A stretch of 64,000 nucleotides of DNA from Dehalococcoidia bacterium. GTDB taxonomy: Bacteria > Chloroflexota > Dehalococcoidia > Bin125. The notes beneath the pieces were generated by a model, which searched no databases, was not told the DNA's origin, and saw only the letters and a program-made list of their open reading frames with translations. Positions 53,900-62,851 of this stretch are shown one piece after another. How positions within the stretch are numbered: the stretch's first letter is position 1; each line of letters starts with the position of its first letter. The position numbers and the translations under genes are program-made. Where the stretch lies: contig JAJDXE010000004.1 of assembly GCA_022825265.1 (NCBI GenBank), forward strand, positions 334,341 to 398,340, written 5' to 3'.

Positions 53900-53905
53900 C
53901 CGGGG

Positions 53906-56143
53906 CTAGGCGCACTCGATTCGGGACGGCCACCAGTTCCAGCGGCCGAAGATTGAGACCAGGGCGGGCACGATCAGGGTGCGCGTCACGAACGTGTCGA
54001 TCAGCACGCCCGCGGCGACAGCGAAACCGAGCTGCAGAAGGTCCTGTAGGGGCAAGGTCATCAGCGCCGAGAACGTGCCCGCCAGGATCAGTCCGGCCGA
54101 CGTAATCACCGGGCCCGTTCGAGCCAGAGCGCGCACGGTCGCCTCGCCCAGCGGCGCTCGGCGGGCCTCCTCGCGGATGCGCGACATGAGATAGATGTTG
54201 TAGTCGACGCTAAGCGCATTGAGGAAGACGAAGAGGAAGAAGGGGACGGCGCTTCCCACGCCGACGTGGTCGAATGCGCCCTGGAAGACGAGCACCGCGA
54301 GACCAAGCGTCGCGAAATAGGTGAACGCGATCGTCGCCATCAGGTAAAGCGGCGCGATCAGCGAGCGCAGCAGCAGCGCCAGGACGACGCCGATTGCGAG
54401 CAGGATTAGCGGCAGGACGACGACCGAGTCGCGGTTGCCGGCGGTCCGCGTGTCGGCTGCCTCAGCGGTGTCGCCGCCGATCAGCACGTCCGATGGATGC
54501 AGGCCCGCCGATACCGCCGCCTGGCGCGCCAGCGTGCGCAGGTCGGGCACGGCGTCGAGTGCCGCGTCCGAGAACGGGCTCTCGGTCAACACGACCTCAA
54601 GCCGCGCTGCGCCGCCGTCTGGAGCGACGAATCGCGCTGCCGCCTCGGGCGGACCGCGCCGCGGCCCGTCTATGCCAAAGGGACGACTCGGCCCGGCGAC
54701 GCTCGCGACGGCGTCGTGCTCGGACAACGCCAGCGCGAGTGCGTCAAGCTGCGCGAAAGGGCCGGCTGAGGTTGGATCGGCCATTGACGGCCAGGCGACG
54801 TAGACGCGCGTCGGCGAGAGCTCGCCGGGCGGAAAGCCGCGGCGCAGCAATTCGAAGCTGCGTACCGACTCCGTGTCGCCAGGCAGACTTTCGAGCTGAT
54901 CGTAGTTCGACCGATAGCCAATCAATCCGATGATCAACAGCCCGAGCGCTAGCGCGGTCGCAGCCAGCGTGAGCCGCGGTCGCTCGACCACCGCGCTGCC
55001 GATCCGGCCGTAGACGCCGCTCCGCCAGTCGTTCGGTTGGCCTGCTGCCCGGACCTGGTCGGCCTCAGCGATCGCGTCCTGCAAATGCGGCTGTTTCGGC
55101 CAGTACGCGCGCCGGCCAATGATTGTCAGCAGCGAGGGGACGAGGGTCAGCGCGGCCAGCATCATCAGCCCCACCGCGATCGCGATGACCGGCCCAAGCG
55201 ACTGATAAGAGCGCAGCGTGGCGAAGCCCAGCGCCGCGGATGCGATCAGGATCGTTGCGCCGGCGGAGGCGACCGCGCCGCCGACGCCGCGCATCGTCTG
55301 TGACATTGCTTCGTGCTTGTCGGCGTGACGGCCGAGTTCCTCTCGGAAGCGCGCCGAGACGAAGAGGACGTAATCGGTGCCGGTGCCGAACAGCACGACC
55401 GTCATGATGCCCGTCGCCTGCCCGGAGAGCGGCAGATCGATCGCCTCCGCGATCGCGCCGCCGACCGCGCCGGCGAGCTGGAACACGAGCCCGACCGAGA
55501 GCAGCGGGATCAGCGCCACGATCGGCGATCGGTAGATCGCGATCAGCAGCGCCAGCACCAGCAGCACGGTGACGAGCAGCAGCAAGGAGTCGATGCTGTC
55601 AAAGACGCTGACGAGGTCAACGATCAGCCCGCCCGGTCCGCCGACCGCGATCTCGGCCTCGGACAAGTCAAGGCCGGCCGTCCGCTCACGGATCGCGGCG
55701 ACGGCGTCGCGGAACTCGGGCTCGGCTGGCTCGCCGACGATGTCGACCAACAGGTAGAGCGTTGTCCCGTCGGGCGAGACCAGGGCCGACTGCCGCCCCT
55801 GATCGGGTTCCGGCGCGAGCACCTGCTGGACGTCATGCGGCGATTGCGGTCCGGTCAGCCACGCTTCGAGCTCGGCGACGGCTGCCCAGGTTGGCCGGCT
55901 GAGGCCGCCCGATTCGCGCACCACGATCAGCGTGGGCGTGCCCGACGACGGGAACCGCTCGCTGGCGAATGCCGCGGCGCGAGTCGACTCGGCGTCAGCC
56001 GGCAGAAACAGCGATGCCTCGTTCTCGGTCAGGTCGTTGAGCTGCGGCAGCTGCGAGATCAGCAGGCCGCCGGCGACGATCCAGAGGAGCAGTGTGATCC
56101 ACTTGCCGCGCGGACTGCTGACGAAGTCGGCCAAGACCCCCAT
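53906..56143 (-). CDS. MMPL-family RND exporter
   Basis: 745 residues, inner membrane, proton-driven export of lipids or small hydrophobic compounds. Two homologous halves are each made of one helix, a soluble loop and five helices. The hallmark Asp-Tyr motifs occur as FGTGTDYVLFVSARFREEL in the first half and ALSVDYNIYLMSRIREEARR in the second. The start MGVLADFVSSPRGKWITLLL and length fit the family (YdfJ/MmpL-like). No adaptor or lipid-synthesis gene is adjacent, so cargo is unknown. Divergent from the antiporter gene across 132 nt. Confidence 0.9.
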   Translation of the reverse strand: MGVLADFVSSPRGKWITLLLWIVAGGLLISQLPQLNDLTENEASLFLPADAESTRAAAFASERFPSSGTPTLIVVRESGGLSRPTWAAVAELEAWLTGPQSPHDVQQVLAPEPDQGRQSALVSPDGTTLYLLVDIVGEPAEPEFRDAVAAIRERTAGLDLSEAEIAVGGPGGLIVDLVSVFDSIDSLLLLVTVLLVLALLIAIYRSPIVALIPLLSVGLVFQLAGAVGGAIAEAIDLPLSGQATGIMTVVLFGTGTDYVLFVSARFREELGRHADKHEAMSQTMRGVGGAVASAGATILIASAALGFATLRSYQSLGPVIAIAVGLMMLAALTLVPSLLTIIGRRAYWPKQPHLQDAIAEADQVRAAGQPNDWRSGVYGRIGSAVVERPRLTLAATALALGLLIIGLIGYRSNYDQLESLPGDTESVRSFELLRRGFPPGELSPTRVYVAWPSMADPTSAGPFAQLDALALALSEHDAVASVAGPSRPFGIDGPRRGPPEAAARFVAPDGGAARLEVVLTESPFSDAALDAVPDLRTLARQAAVSAGLHPSDVLIGGDTAEAADTRTAGNRDSVVVLPLILLAIGVVLALLLRSLIAPLYLMATIAFTYFATLGLAVLVFQGAFDHVGVGSAVPFFLFVFLNALSVDYNIYLMSRIREEARRAPLGEATVRALARTGPVITSAGLILAGTFSALMTLPLQDLLQLGFAVAAGVLIDTFVTRTLIVPALVSIFGRWNWWPSRIECA

Positions 56144-56210
56144 TGACGTTGTCGCCCCGTGCTCAGACCGCTGCTTGCGTCACGGTCGCGCTCTGTTGTA
56201 TGAAGAATAT

Positions 56211-56225
56211 ATCTCGCTTAGAGAT
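56211..56225. promoter_or_regulatory. Inverted repeat between the exporter and antiporter genes
   Basis: ATCTC-GCTTA-GAGAT lies in a low-GC stretch (GAATATATCTCG) inside the divergent intergenic region. A candidate operator for one or both genes. Confidence 0.35.
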
Positions 56226-56275
56226 GGACATAGTGTTCACATCCAGCACCCTACCACGCGTGAAAGGGTTGTCCG

Positions 56276-57619
56276 ATGCGCCGGGTTGCGCTCTATTCGC
56301 TGCTGCTGTTCATCGGACTGGGGCTCTCACAAGCGTTGCCCGCGATCACCGGCGATGCACATGACGGGGTCGCCAACGCGATCCGCGTCCTCACTATGGC
56401 CGGTCTCGCGTTCATCATGATCCAGGTCGGCTTCGAGTTTCACATCGACAAGTCGAACCCCAGGCGCTACGGCTGGGACTATCTGGTCGCGTTCACGGCG
56501 GCCAGCTTCCCCTGGATCCTGGTCACCGGCTACTTCATGCTCGTCATGCTGCCGTCCGAGTTGTGGAGCAGCTTCGACGCGCTCAAGGAGACGCTGCTGG
56601 CCGGTCGCTTCGCCGCCCCGACCTCGGCCGGCGTGCTGTTCAGCATGCTCGCCGCCGCCGGGCTCGGCGCGACCTGGTTGTTCCGCAAGGCGCGCATCCT
56701 GGCGATCTTCGACGACCTCGACACCGTGCTACTGATGATCCCGCTGAAGATGCTGCTAGTCGGCATCGCCTGGCAGCTCGGCCTGATTGTCGTCTTCATG
56801 GTCTTCCTGCTGGCGCTGGCCTGGGTCTGGTTGCACCGGATCCCGATCCCGGTGACCTGGCCCTGGGTGTTGGGCTACGCCGGTGCCATTGTCGCGATCA
56901 GCGAGTTGCTCTACTCGGGCAGCAGGCTGATCGACCCGTCGGTACCGATTCACATCGAGGTCTTGTTGCCCGCCTTCGTTCTAGGCTGCGTCGCACGCCG
57001 ACATGGCGGAGGCGCGGTTCAGAATCCGAGCCAGGTCGAGCGGGAGCTGCACGAGGTGTTGGAGCGGCCCGGGGAACGGCGCGCCGCGCTCTGGATGTCG
57101 GCCGCGTTCATGTTGCTCGTCGGTCTGAGCATGCCGCAGTTCTTCGAGGGCTCGGACCCGCAGCACCCCATGCCGACGCCGGCGGCGCTCCACGCGGCGG
57201 CCCCGGCCGACTCGGTCGACGATCCGGCGCTGATCGGCGGCCCGGAGAGCGGGCGCTATACCGACACCGTCACCGCGAGTCAGCCGAGTATGGGTTGGGA
57301 GCTGATTGCGCTGCATGTGATCCTGATTTCAGTGCTGAGCAATGTCGGCAAGATGTTCCCCGCCTTCTGCTACCGCCGGGAGGCTCATTGGCGGCACCGC
57401 CTGGCGCTCGCGATCGGCATGTGGCCGCGGGGCGAGGTCGGGGCGGGCGTGCTTGTGCTTAGTCTGAGCTATGGCATCGGCGGGCCCATCGTGACCGTCG
57501 CAATGCTGTCGCTCGCGCTGAATCTGGCCCTGACCGGCGTGTTCATCCTGATCGTCAAGCGCTTGATTCGGGACGTTCCGGAGTCGCCCACCCGGTTACC
57601 GGCGGCGAGATTGAGCTGA
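56276..57619 (+). CDS. Cation:proton antiporter-like membrane protein
   Basis: 447 residues with about 11-12 hydrophobic segments, e.g. VALYSLLLFIGLGLSQALPA, IRVLTMAGLAFIMIQVGFEF, LLMIPLKMLLVGIAWQLGLI and the end PIVTVAMLSLALNLALTGVF. 'AIFDDLDTVLLMIPLK' provides the paired acidic residues expected in the core helix, and 'MWPRGEVGAGVLVLS' resembles the Arg/Glu helix of CPA antiporters. A soluble loop at about 235-345 is variable. AAAGGG precedes ATG. The ion (Na+, K+) cannot be assigned. Confidence 0.75.
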   Translation: MRRVALYSLLLFIGLGLSQALPAITGDAHDGVANAIRVLTMAGLAFIMIQVGFEFHIDKSNPRRYGWDYLVAFTAASFPWILVTGYFMLVMLPSELWSSFDALKETLLAGRFAAPTSAGVLFSMLAAAGLGATWLFRKARILAIFDDLDTVLLMIPLKMLLVGIAWQLGLIVVFMVFLLALAWVWLHRIPIPVTWPWVLGYAGAIVAISELLYSGSRLIDPSVPIHIEVLLPAFVLGCVARRHGGGAVQNPSQVERELHEVLERPGERRAALWMSAAFMLLVGLSMPQFFEGSDPQHPMPTPAALHAAAPADSVDDPALIGGPESGRYTDTVTASQPSMGWELIALHVILISVLSNVGKMFPAFCYRREAHWRHRLALAIGMWPRGEVGAGVLVLSLSYGIGGPIVTVAMLSLALNLALTGVFILIVKRLIRDVPESPTRLPAARLS

Positions 57620-57648
57620 CCGGCTGAGCGGAGCCTGAGGTCGGGTCG

Positions 57649-57835
57649 GCGCCCAATGGTTACATCGTCTACCTGAAGCGCGACGGCGGCAAGCAGGGCA
57701 GCGGCAAGACCAGGACGCCGAAGGCGATCAGAACCAGGGTCACCTACTACAGGCTCAAAGCGAGCACGACCTACAACGTCTGGGTCAGAGCGCAGAACGA
57801 GGTCGGCAAGGGAGATCGCGCCCACGCGACCGGGC
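57649..57835 (+). pseudogene. Fibronectin III fragment
   Basis: One frame reads APNGYIVYLKRDGGKQGSGK, 'RTRVTYYRLKASTTYNVW' and 'VRAQNEVGKGDRAHAT'. This is the second half of a fibronectin III domain like that in the 42502 gene. There is no start or first half, and the frame then runs out. It directly precedes another orphan domain in a different frame. Confidence 0.65.
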
Positions 57836-57862
57836 GTCTTCGAGGACGCCGACGGCGACACG

Positions 57863-58582
57863 TTGACGCCGACCGTCAGCGGTCGCGACGGCGATACGGC
57901 GACGATCACGGTGACGGCCGCGGACGGCAAGGGCGGCAGCGTCTCGGCCAGCTTCACGGCCCCGGTCAAGCGCAACGCGGTGCCGACGACGCTGGCGTCG
58001 ATCCTGGACGTGGCGGGCCTCGCGGAGCAGACGGAGCGCCAGCTCCCGCTGCGCAACGCGTTCAAGGACGCGGAGTACGATCGGCTCACGATCACGGCTA
58101 TGTCGTCCAATCCCGCCGTGGCGACTCTGTCGGTGGCTGCCGACTACTCGAGCCTGACGCCGCGCGAGGTGTCGGAGGGCAGGGCGACGATCACGGTCAC
58201 GGCGGACGACGGCCGCGGCGGCCGGGCCAGCCAGACGTTCACGGTGAGCGTCGAGGCGGCGACGGCGTCGCAGCCGGAACCCGAGCAGACCGAGGAGCAG
58301 CCTGCAGTCGATGCATCCGACTCCGAAGCGGGGGAGGAGCAGGACGTGCTGGTCCGTTTCGACGCCAATGGCGACGGGGTGATCTCGGGCAGCGAGTATC
58401 GCTCGGCGCCGGCCTACCTGGGCAACGGGGTGACGGTCGCCGACCTGATGCGGCTGCATGGTCGCAGCGCGGTCACGTTCTGGCAGTCGGACGAGGAGCG
58501 TTGCGCCGATGAATTCCTGACTCGCTTCGATGTCTCACCGAGCATGCGGGAGGACAGCTGGCGGGAGATAGCGGGTCGCTGA
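57863..58582 (+). CDS. Orphan cadherin-like and EF-hand segment, probably gene remnant
   Basis: The frame is open from at least 57833 (PGVFEDADGDTLTPTV) to 58582. It encodes two repeats of a bacterial cadherin-like/putative-Ig type (DTATITVTAADGKGGSVSAS; RATITVTADDGRGGRASQTF), an acidic Pro/Glu linker and an EF-hand/dockerin-like loop FDANGDGVISGSEY (calcium ligands Asp, Asn, Asp, Glu). No signal peptide or credible start exists; only a TTG at 57863. The piece looks like the C-terminal part of a large surface protein whose front is lost, joined to the fibronectin fragment with a frame change. Confidence 0.45.
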   Translation: MTPTVSGRDGDTATITVTAADGKGGSVSASFTAPVKRNAVPTTLASILDVAGLAEQTERQLPLRNAFKDAEYDRLTITAMSSNPAVATLSVAADYSSLTPREVSEGRATITVTADDGRGGRASQTFTVSVEAATASQPEPEQTEEQPAVDASDSEAGEEQDVLVRFDANGDGVISGSEYRSAPAYLGNGVTVADLMRLHGRSAVTFWQSDEERCADEFLTRFDVSPSMREDSWREIAGR

Positions 58583-58639
58583 GGATGGCGAGAGGCGGAG
58601 CCGGTCGAGCTTTCGCTCGCACCGACTCCGCCGACCCCA

Positions 58640-58879
58640 CTAAAGGCCTGCGACGGCCGACAGATCTGCCTCGGTCTCCTCTACGACACTCTTCAGCAGT
58701 TCGTAGGGAAGAGCGAGGGTCTGTGTTTGCGGGTCATTGCGCCCGCGCTCGTCGATCTCCACGAGGGTGATCTTCGAGTACGGAGGCCCACCTTCGGTCA
58801 CCACGGTGTAGTGCCACACGGTGCCCGATGCTGTGTAGGGATCTCGATACTGGCCGGATATGGTCGTTCCCTGACTCAC
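58640..58879 (-). CDS. Hypothetical protein, 79 aa
   Basis: GTG at 58879 with AGGA 6 nt upstream. Beta-rich start (TISGQYRDPYTASGTVWHYT) and helical acidic end (ELLKSVVEETEADLSAV). No family recognised. Same strand as the helicase operon but about 430 nt after it and beyond a strong hairpin, so probably a separate unit. Confidence 0.55.
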   Translation of the reverse strand: MSQGTTISGQYRDPYTASGTVWHYTVVTEGGPPYSKITLVEIDERGRNDPQTQTLALPYELLKSVVEETEADLSAVAGL

Positions 58880-58978
58880 GTCAAGTCCTATCTTGTGTTG
58901 CCCGCTATTATTGCGGGTAGGAGGGTTGGTTCGCCACGAGAGTGGTGGCTGTCAAGTCCGATGGCTCCTCCTAACCCA

Positions 58979-59014
58979 GGGCAGGCGTCCCGCGCAAATG
59001 GGGCCTGCCCTTTT
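58979..59014 (+). terminator. Rho-independent-type terminator (plus strand)
   Basis: GGGCAGGC (58979-58986) pairs with GCCTGCCC (59003-59010), with an inner CCC/GGG pairing and TTTT directly after. It would stop transcription coming from the 57.8-58.6 kb region. Confidence 0.55.
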
Positions 59015-59250
59015 CCATTGTGCCAGCACCGGCATAATTCGCAATAGCACATAGACGCCTTAACTGAACTTAAACAAGCGGCCACAACCAGGTATCCACC
59101 TCCCGTCAGACCGTCCGCCTTCAGCCGTTATTCTGAGAGTGGTGGTGGGTTCGTGGACTTTGCGTTATGAGCCCCAGCACCAGCGCTTCGGGCGCCCGGA
59201 TGACAGCCGCAGCGGTCCGTTAAACGCAGAAAACGCCCACACAGAGACCG

Positions 59251-59289
59251 AGGGGGAGGTCATCGTCCAATCGACGATGACCTCCCCCT
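59251..59289. terminator. 17-bp perfect hairpin after the helicase operon
   Basis: AGGGGGAGGTCATCGTC and GACGATGACCTCCCCCT pair perfectly around CAATC, 17 nt after the helicase stop. There is no clear T-run on the minus strand, but the stem is very stable. It is the likely 3' end of the minus-strand operon. Between 58,880 and 59,305 only these two hairpins were found. Confidence 0.6.
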
Positions 59290-59305
59290 TGTGGCTCGGC
59301 CCGTG

Positions 59306-61663
59306 TTAGCCCCCGGCAGCGACCAGTCCGGCCTCCTGCTCGCGCTCCAGCGCCCAGTCGAAGAGCGACGGTCCGCTCTGTGCGGAGCGCCGAGATCCCC
59401 GCTTGGGTTGCTCGTCCGGTTCGGTCAGGAACTCGGCCCACGAGAAGAGCGACTGTAGCGTCTCGGATGAGCCGTGATGCCCGCCGCAGGGAACCAGCCT
59501 GGCGGCCGCCGGCTCCGCGCCCGAGGGCAGCGCGACGATGTTCGCCGGTTGCGGCTCGGGCCGCTCCCAATCAGCATCGACCATCAACTGGTCGGCCTGG
59601 GCGGCAATCTCCTGGGCCTGCCGGAAGACGTCCTCGACCGGCTCGTCCTCGCCGTCGCCCGAGACGAGCTTGCGGGCCAGGGCCATCATCAGGTCGTCGC
59701 CCGTGTCGCCGTAGCCGGCCAGGCCGTCCGCGGGCAGCTCGCCCTCGACCGCCAATGACGACTGCAGCTTCTGCGCGACGAGTTTGAGCGCGTCGGCCTG
59801 CAGCGTGTCGCGGTAGGCCATGAACACGACCTTGACCGGCCGGGTCTGCCCGATCCGCCAGCTGCGGTGCGAAGCCTGGCGCATGGTGTAGACCGAATAG
59901 TCGGTCTCGTACCAGCAGATCGTTGCAAAATCGATCAGGTCGAGACCGGTCTGGACCAGCCGGGGGTGGCAGATGAGGACGTCGACGCCTTCCTCGACCC
60001 GCTTCGCGACCCAGGCCTCGCGCTGCTTGGGCTCGACCCGGTCGGCCTTCATCACCGCCGCGCGGAAGCCGTGCCGCTCCAGCAAGGCCGAGAGCCGCCC
60101 GGTGATGTCGCGCGTGCCGGTGTGGGTCGCGTAGACCAGTACCCGCCGTCCGGCCAGGCGCTCCTGCCCGACGAGGTCGATCAGCTGCTGCTCCTTCGGG
60201 TAGACGCGCTCGTCGTCCAGGGGCGGCAGCTGCACGATCACCTCGCCCGAGTCGGGCTCGAAGACCGTCTCGCCCCTGGTGCAGCCCTCGGGATAGGCCA
60301 GCAGCGATTGCAGGTAGGTCGAGAGCAATCGCTGCGAACCGCGTTCGAGGGCAACCAGCAGGGCCCGCTTGAGCTGGAGCGCGAGGTGCTGGTAGGCCGA
60401 GGCCTGCGAGAAGCCGTGCAGGTTGGGCTCGTCGTCCAGCCGGGCGACCTGGATCTGCTCCTCGTAGGGCGGCAGACCCGAAGCGACATCCGAGAGCTTG
60501 AGGAAGAGCGAGTGGCCGATGATGTGGAACAGCGCCCCGGGCGCGAGGCCCGGCCGCTCCTTGACCTGGTTGCGGTAGCTCTTGCGGCGCGAGACGGAAC
60601 CGTCCTCGGTCGGGTCGTCGAGGTCGCGGTCGTGGCGCACGGACTGTTCGAGGAAGCCGTAGCGCTGGACCCACTTGCTCTCCTCGGAACGCCCGAACTC
60701 GGAACGGATCTCGGGCGAGAAGCGGTAAAGCAGGTGGAAGAGCGTACTCGCATAGCCTCCCATCAGCGTTCCCGACAGCGCCAGCGACTTGCCGCAGGCG
60801 TCGGCCAGGATGCCGGCCGAGAGACCCTGCGCCGAACCACGGCCCTTGTGCTCGTGGACCTCGTCCACGAGCAGCAGGTCGAAGTAGCCGCGCATGTGGT
60901 TCTTGACGTAGTCGGCCAGGGGGTACTTGCGCGGACCCTGGCCGGGCGTCCGGCGAGCCATCAGCCCGGCGTTGTAGTCGGTCGTCACGGCCTGAACCGG
61001 ACGCGCCTCGGCCGTCCACAGGGGCGTGCCGCACTCCGGGCAGTTGTGACGCTTGCGGTCCAACTGCTTGTGCGAGACGGGAACGCCTTCCGGGTCCACG
61101 ATCTGCGCCGTGCAGTCGGGGCAGGCCGGGGTCATGACGAACTCGCCGGTCTCCGCGTCGCGCACGGGATGGCCGTCCTCGTCCTTGAGCCGCCGCATCC
61201 AGTAGGCGGGACGGAAGCGGTGACCGAGCTTGGCCCGCGAGTGCGACATGACCACGTACTGGGGGCCGGAACCCTCCTGATGCCGCAGCGCCTTGAGGTC
61301 GGTGATGCTGTCCGCGATCGCGGTGCGGACCTCGGGCAGCGTCTCCTCGATCTCGCGCTTCCACTTGCGCACCAGGTGGGGCGGGCAGAGCACGAGCACG
61401 CGCTGGAAGCCGGCCAACTGGGCGGCGGCTATGCCGATGAAGGTCTTGCCGACGCCCATCTCGCCGACCACGGTGGTGCCGCGCTGCTCGGTCAGGCTCA
61501 GTGCGGCGCCGCGGATCGCGGTCTCCTGGGCGCCCATCGGCCGGCGCTTGAGCGGCGGCAGCGGGCGGTCATCCTCGGACGGCCGGTACCGGGGTGGGTA
61601 GCTGTGGACGATCCGCTCGGTGATCGCCTCGCGGTAGGTGTCGATGAACTCTGAGAGGTTCAC
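59306..61663 (-). CDS. SNF2/DEAD-type DNA helicase/translocase
   Basis: 785 residues, superfamily 2. Walker A GEMGVGKT (67-74), motif Ia VLVLCPPHLVRKWKREIEE, Walker B as DEVH (267-270) in FDLLLVDEVHEHK and motif III SGTLMGG. The C-terminal lobe has LVYATHTGTRD, 'LICHPRLVQTGLDLIDF' and motif VI SHRSWRIGQTRPV. A zinc-binding insertion with CPDC (181-184) and CPEC (208-211) sits between motifs Ia and II. The C-terminal ~130 residues are variable and end in 'SGPSLFDWALEREQEAG'. Last gene of a packed minus-strand operon with small Cys-rich proteins and a methyltransferase-like gene, a combination seen on integrative and conjugative elements. A role in element DNA transfer, or in defence, is inference. 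Confidence 0.9.
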   Translation of the reverse strand: MNLSEFIDTYREAITERIVHSYPPRYRPSEDDRPLPPLKRRPMGAQETAIRGAALSLTEQRGTTVVGEMGVGKTFIGIAAAQLAGFQRVLVLCPPHLVRKWKREIEETLPEVRTAIADSITDLKALRHQEGSGPQYVVMSHSRAKLGHRFRPAYWMRRLKDEDGHPVRDAETGEFVMTPACPDCTAQIVDPEGVPVSHKQLDRKRHNCPECGTPLWTAEARPVQAVTTDYNAGLMARRTPGQGPRKYPLADYVKNHMRGYFDLLLVDEVHEHKGRGSAQGLSAGILADACGKSLALSGTLMGGYASTLFHLLYRFSPEIRSEFGRSEESKWVQRYGFLEQSVRHDRDLDDPTEDGSVSRRKSYRNQVKERPGLAPGALFHIIGHSLFLKLSDVASGLPPYEEQIQVARLDDEPNLHGFSQASAYQHLALQLKRALLVALERGSQRLLSTYLQSLLAYPEGCTRGETVFEPDSGEVIVQLPPLDDERVYPKEQQLIDLVGQERLAGRRVLVYATHTGTRDITGRLSALLERHGFRAAVMKADRVEPKQREAWVAKRVEEGVDVLICHPRLVQTGLDLIDFATICWYETDYSVYTMRQASHRSWRIGQTRPVKVVFMAYRDTLQADALKLVAQKLQSSLAVEGELPADGLAGYGDTGDDLMMALARKLVSGDGEDEPVEDVFRQAQEIAAQADQLMVDADWERPEPQPANIVALPSGAEPAAARLVPCGGHHGSSETLQSLFSWAEFLTEPDEQPKRGSRRSAQSGPSLFDWALEREQEAGLVAAGG

Positions 61664-61670
61664 TGGTCGC

Positions 61671-61859
61671 TTACTCCTCGATGTGGCGGCGGGCGTCGCG
61701 GACGCAGTCCGCGAGCCTCACGTACTCGTCGTGGTCGCGCCCGCAGCCGGCGCAGTGGTAGCGGTAGGTCGAGGGCGCGGCGTCGTGACCGTGCTCGTCG
61801 ATCGGGGTGATCCGGTCGAAGTAGATGTGGCAGCCCAGGTCGTTGAGCCAGGGGTTCAT
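61671..61859 (-). CDS. Small zinc-ribbon-like protein
   Basis: 62 residues, ends 7 nt before the helicase start, so co-transcribed. CAGCGRDHDEYVRLADCVRD carries a CxxC pair, and further Cys and His (LGCHIYFDRITP, YRYHC) could complete a zinc site. Small single-domain proteins like this are common between element genes. Function unknown. A nearly coincident second frame encodes only an Arg-rich shadow. Confidence 0.7.
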   Translation of the reverse strand: MNPWLNDLGCHIYFDRITPIDEHGHDAAPSTYRYHCAGCGRDHDEYVRLADCVRDARRHIEE

Positions 61860-61917
61860 GGTCGGGGTTCCGTTCTAGCCCGACCCACACAAGCGGCGGG
61901 TCTGGCGGAGTAGTGGG

Positions 61918-62109
61918 TTAGGCGGCGAGCGCGAGCGTCAGCTGCCGCTCGGGGGCGGCGGCCTCGAGATGCTCGGCCAGCAGGCGGGCGAAGTCGCGGT
62001 CGGCGCAGTCGTCCATATGGAGCTGTTCGAGTTCGAACAGCGCGGTCAGCACCTGGCCGATCGTGACGGTGGCGTCGAAGTCCGGCAGGCCGGACGACGG
62101 CTCAGGCAT
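61918..62109 (-). CDS. Small acidic helical protein
   Basis: 63 residues: DFDATVTIGQVLTALFELEQ followed by 'CADRDFARLLAEHLEAAAPE'. It overlaps the stop of the preceding gene by 8 nt, indicating coupling. No family recognised. The composition (acidic, helical, Leu-rich) would fit an adaptor or antitoxin-like protein, which is only a guess. Confidence 0.65.
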   Translation of the reverse strand: MPEPSSGLPDFDATVTIGQVLTALFELEQLHMDDCADRDFARLLAEHLEAAAPERQLTLALAA

Positions 62110-62368
62110 GGCTCACCAGCCAGACCCGGTCGTCGGGTTGCCAGTCGACCAGTTCGACCCGGTCGTCGGGCTTCCAGTCCAACTGCTGGAACCGGTCTTC
62201 GGCCCGCTGGTCGAACATCGGGTACTCGTGCTCGGGACCGCCGCGGGCGTCCTGCCTGGCGCAGGTCGCGCACTGGTTGAGCGGCGTCGCTTCGGCCTCG
62301 GGCGTGTAGGTCTGGTCCTCGACCTCGTAGGTTTCGCGGCAGAAGCCGCACTGGGTAGTCTGGGTCAT
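62102..62368 (-). CDS. Small CxxC protein
   Basis: 88 residues from ATG 62368 (GGAGAG 7 nt upstream). An N-terminal zinc ribbon (QCGFCRETYEV ... QCATCARQDARG) is followed by a tail with two copies of a D-W-(K/Q)-P-D-D-R-V motif: LDWKPDDRVELVDWQPDDRV. The tandem motif is distinctive. Co-transcribed with the neighbours; function unknown. Confidence 0.7.
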   Translation of the reverse strand: MTQTTQCGFCRETYEVEDQTYTPEAEATPLNQCATCARQDARGGPEHEYPMFDQRAEDRFQQLDWKPDDRVELVDWQPDDRVWLVSHA

Positions 62369-62430
62369 GTCACGCTCTCCATGTGTGACTAGAGCGGGCG
62401 AGGGATGCAGCCCTCGTCCGCTCGCTTGGT

Positions 62431-62754
62431 TCAGTCGGCGCAGCCGCAGGGGTCGGGTAGGTCGAGCGACTGCTCGATGTCTCCGCAGTGACTGCATTCC
62501 CAGCGGGTGAAGCCGTGCTGGTGGAACTGCCGCCAGGTCTGCGGGCGTTCGGTCGCCGGTTTGGGCGGCTGCTCGGACGAACGCTCGCCGTCCGTAATCC
62601 GCTCGGCGCTCTGGGGCGTGTGCCGCGCCATGTAGCCGCAGCCGCCGCAGGGAGCCTGGACGGCCTCGGTCTCGTGGTAGCGGTAGTCGAAGTACTCGGC
62701 GGACGACTTGCGGCCGCAGTGGTCGCAGGCGTAGTGAACTCTCAGTCGGGGCAT
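62431..62754 (-). CDS. Two-zinc-ribbon small protein
   Basis: 107 residues with AAAGGAG 7-8 nt before ATG 62754. First CxxC/CxxC set in YACDHCGRKSS ... APCGGCGYMARHT, second in RWECSHCGDIEQSLDLPD ... CGC. Looks like a nucleic-acid or protein-binding zinc protein. Part of the same operon as the methyltransferase-like gene upstream. Confidence 0.72.
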   Translation of the reverse strand: MPRLRVHYACDHCGRKSSAEYFDYRYHETEAVQAPCGGCGYMARHTPQSAERITDGERSSEQPPKPATERPQTWRQFHQHGFTRWECSHCGDIEQSLDLPDPCGCAD

Positions 62755-62851
62755 TTCGGGTCTCCTTTCGGATGTGGGCGGCGTGGGTTGGTTGTGCGCG
62801 TCCGCCCGGCCGCGCTGGGGTCTCGGTTGCGGTTGGCTTGGTTCAGGTCGG

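Noticed and set aside
59867..61654. A 595-codon open frame on the plus strand opposite the helicase
   Set aside because: Antisense shadow of a gene with all helicase motifs; composition is that of a complementary frame.
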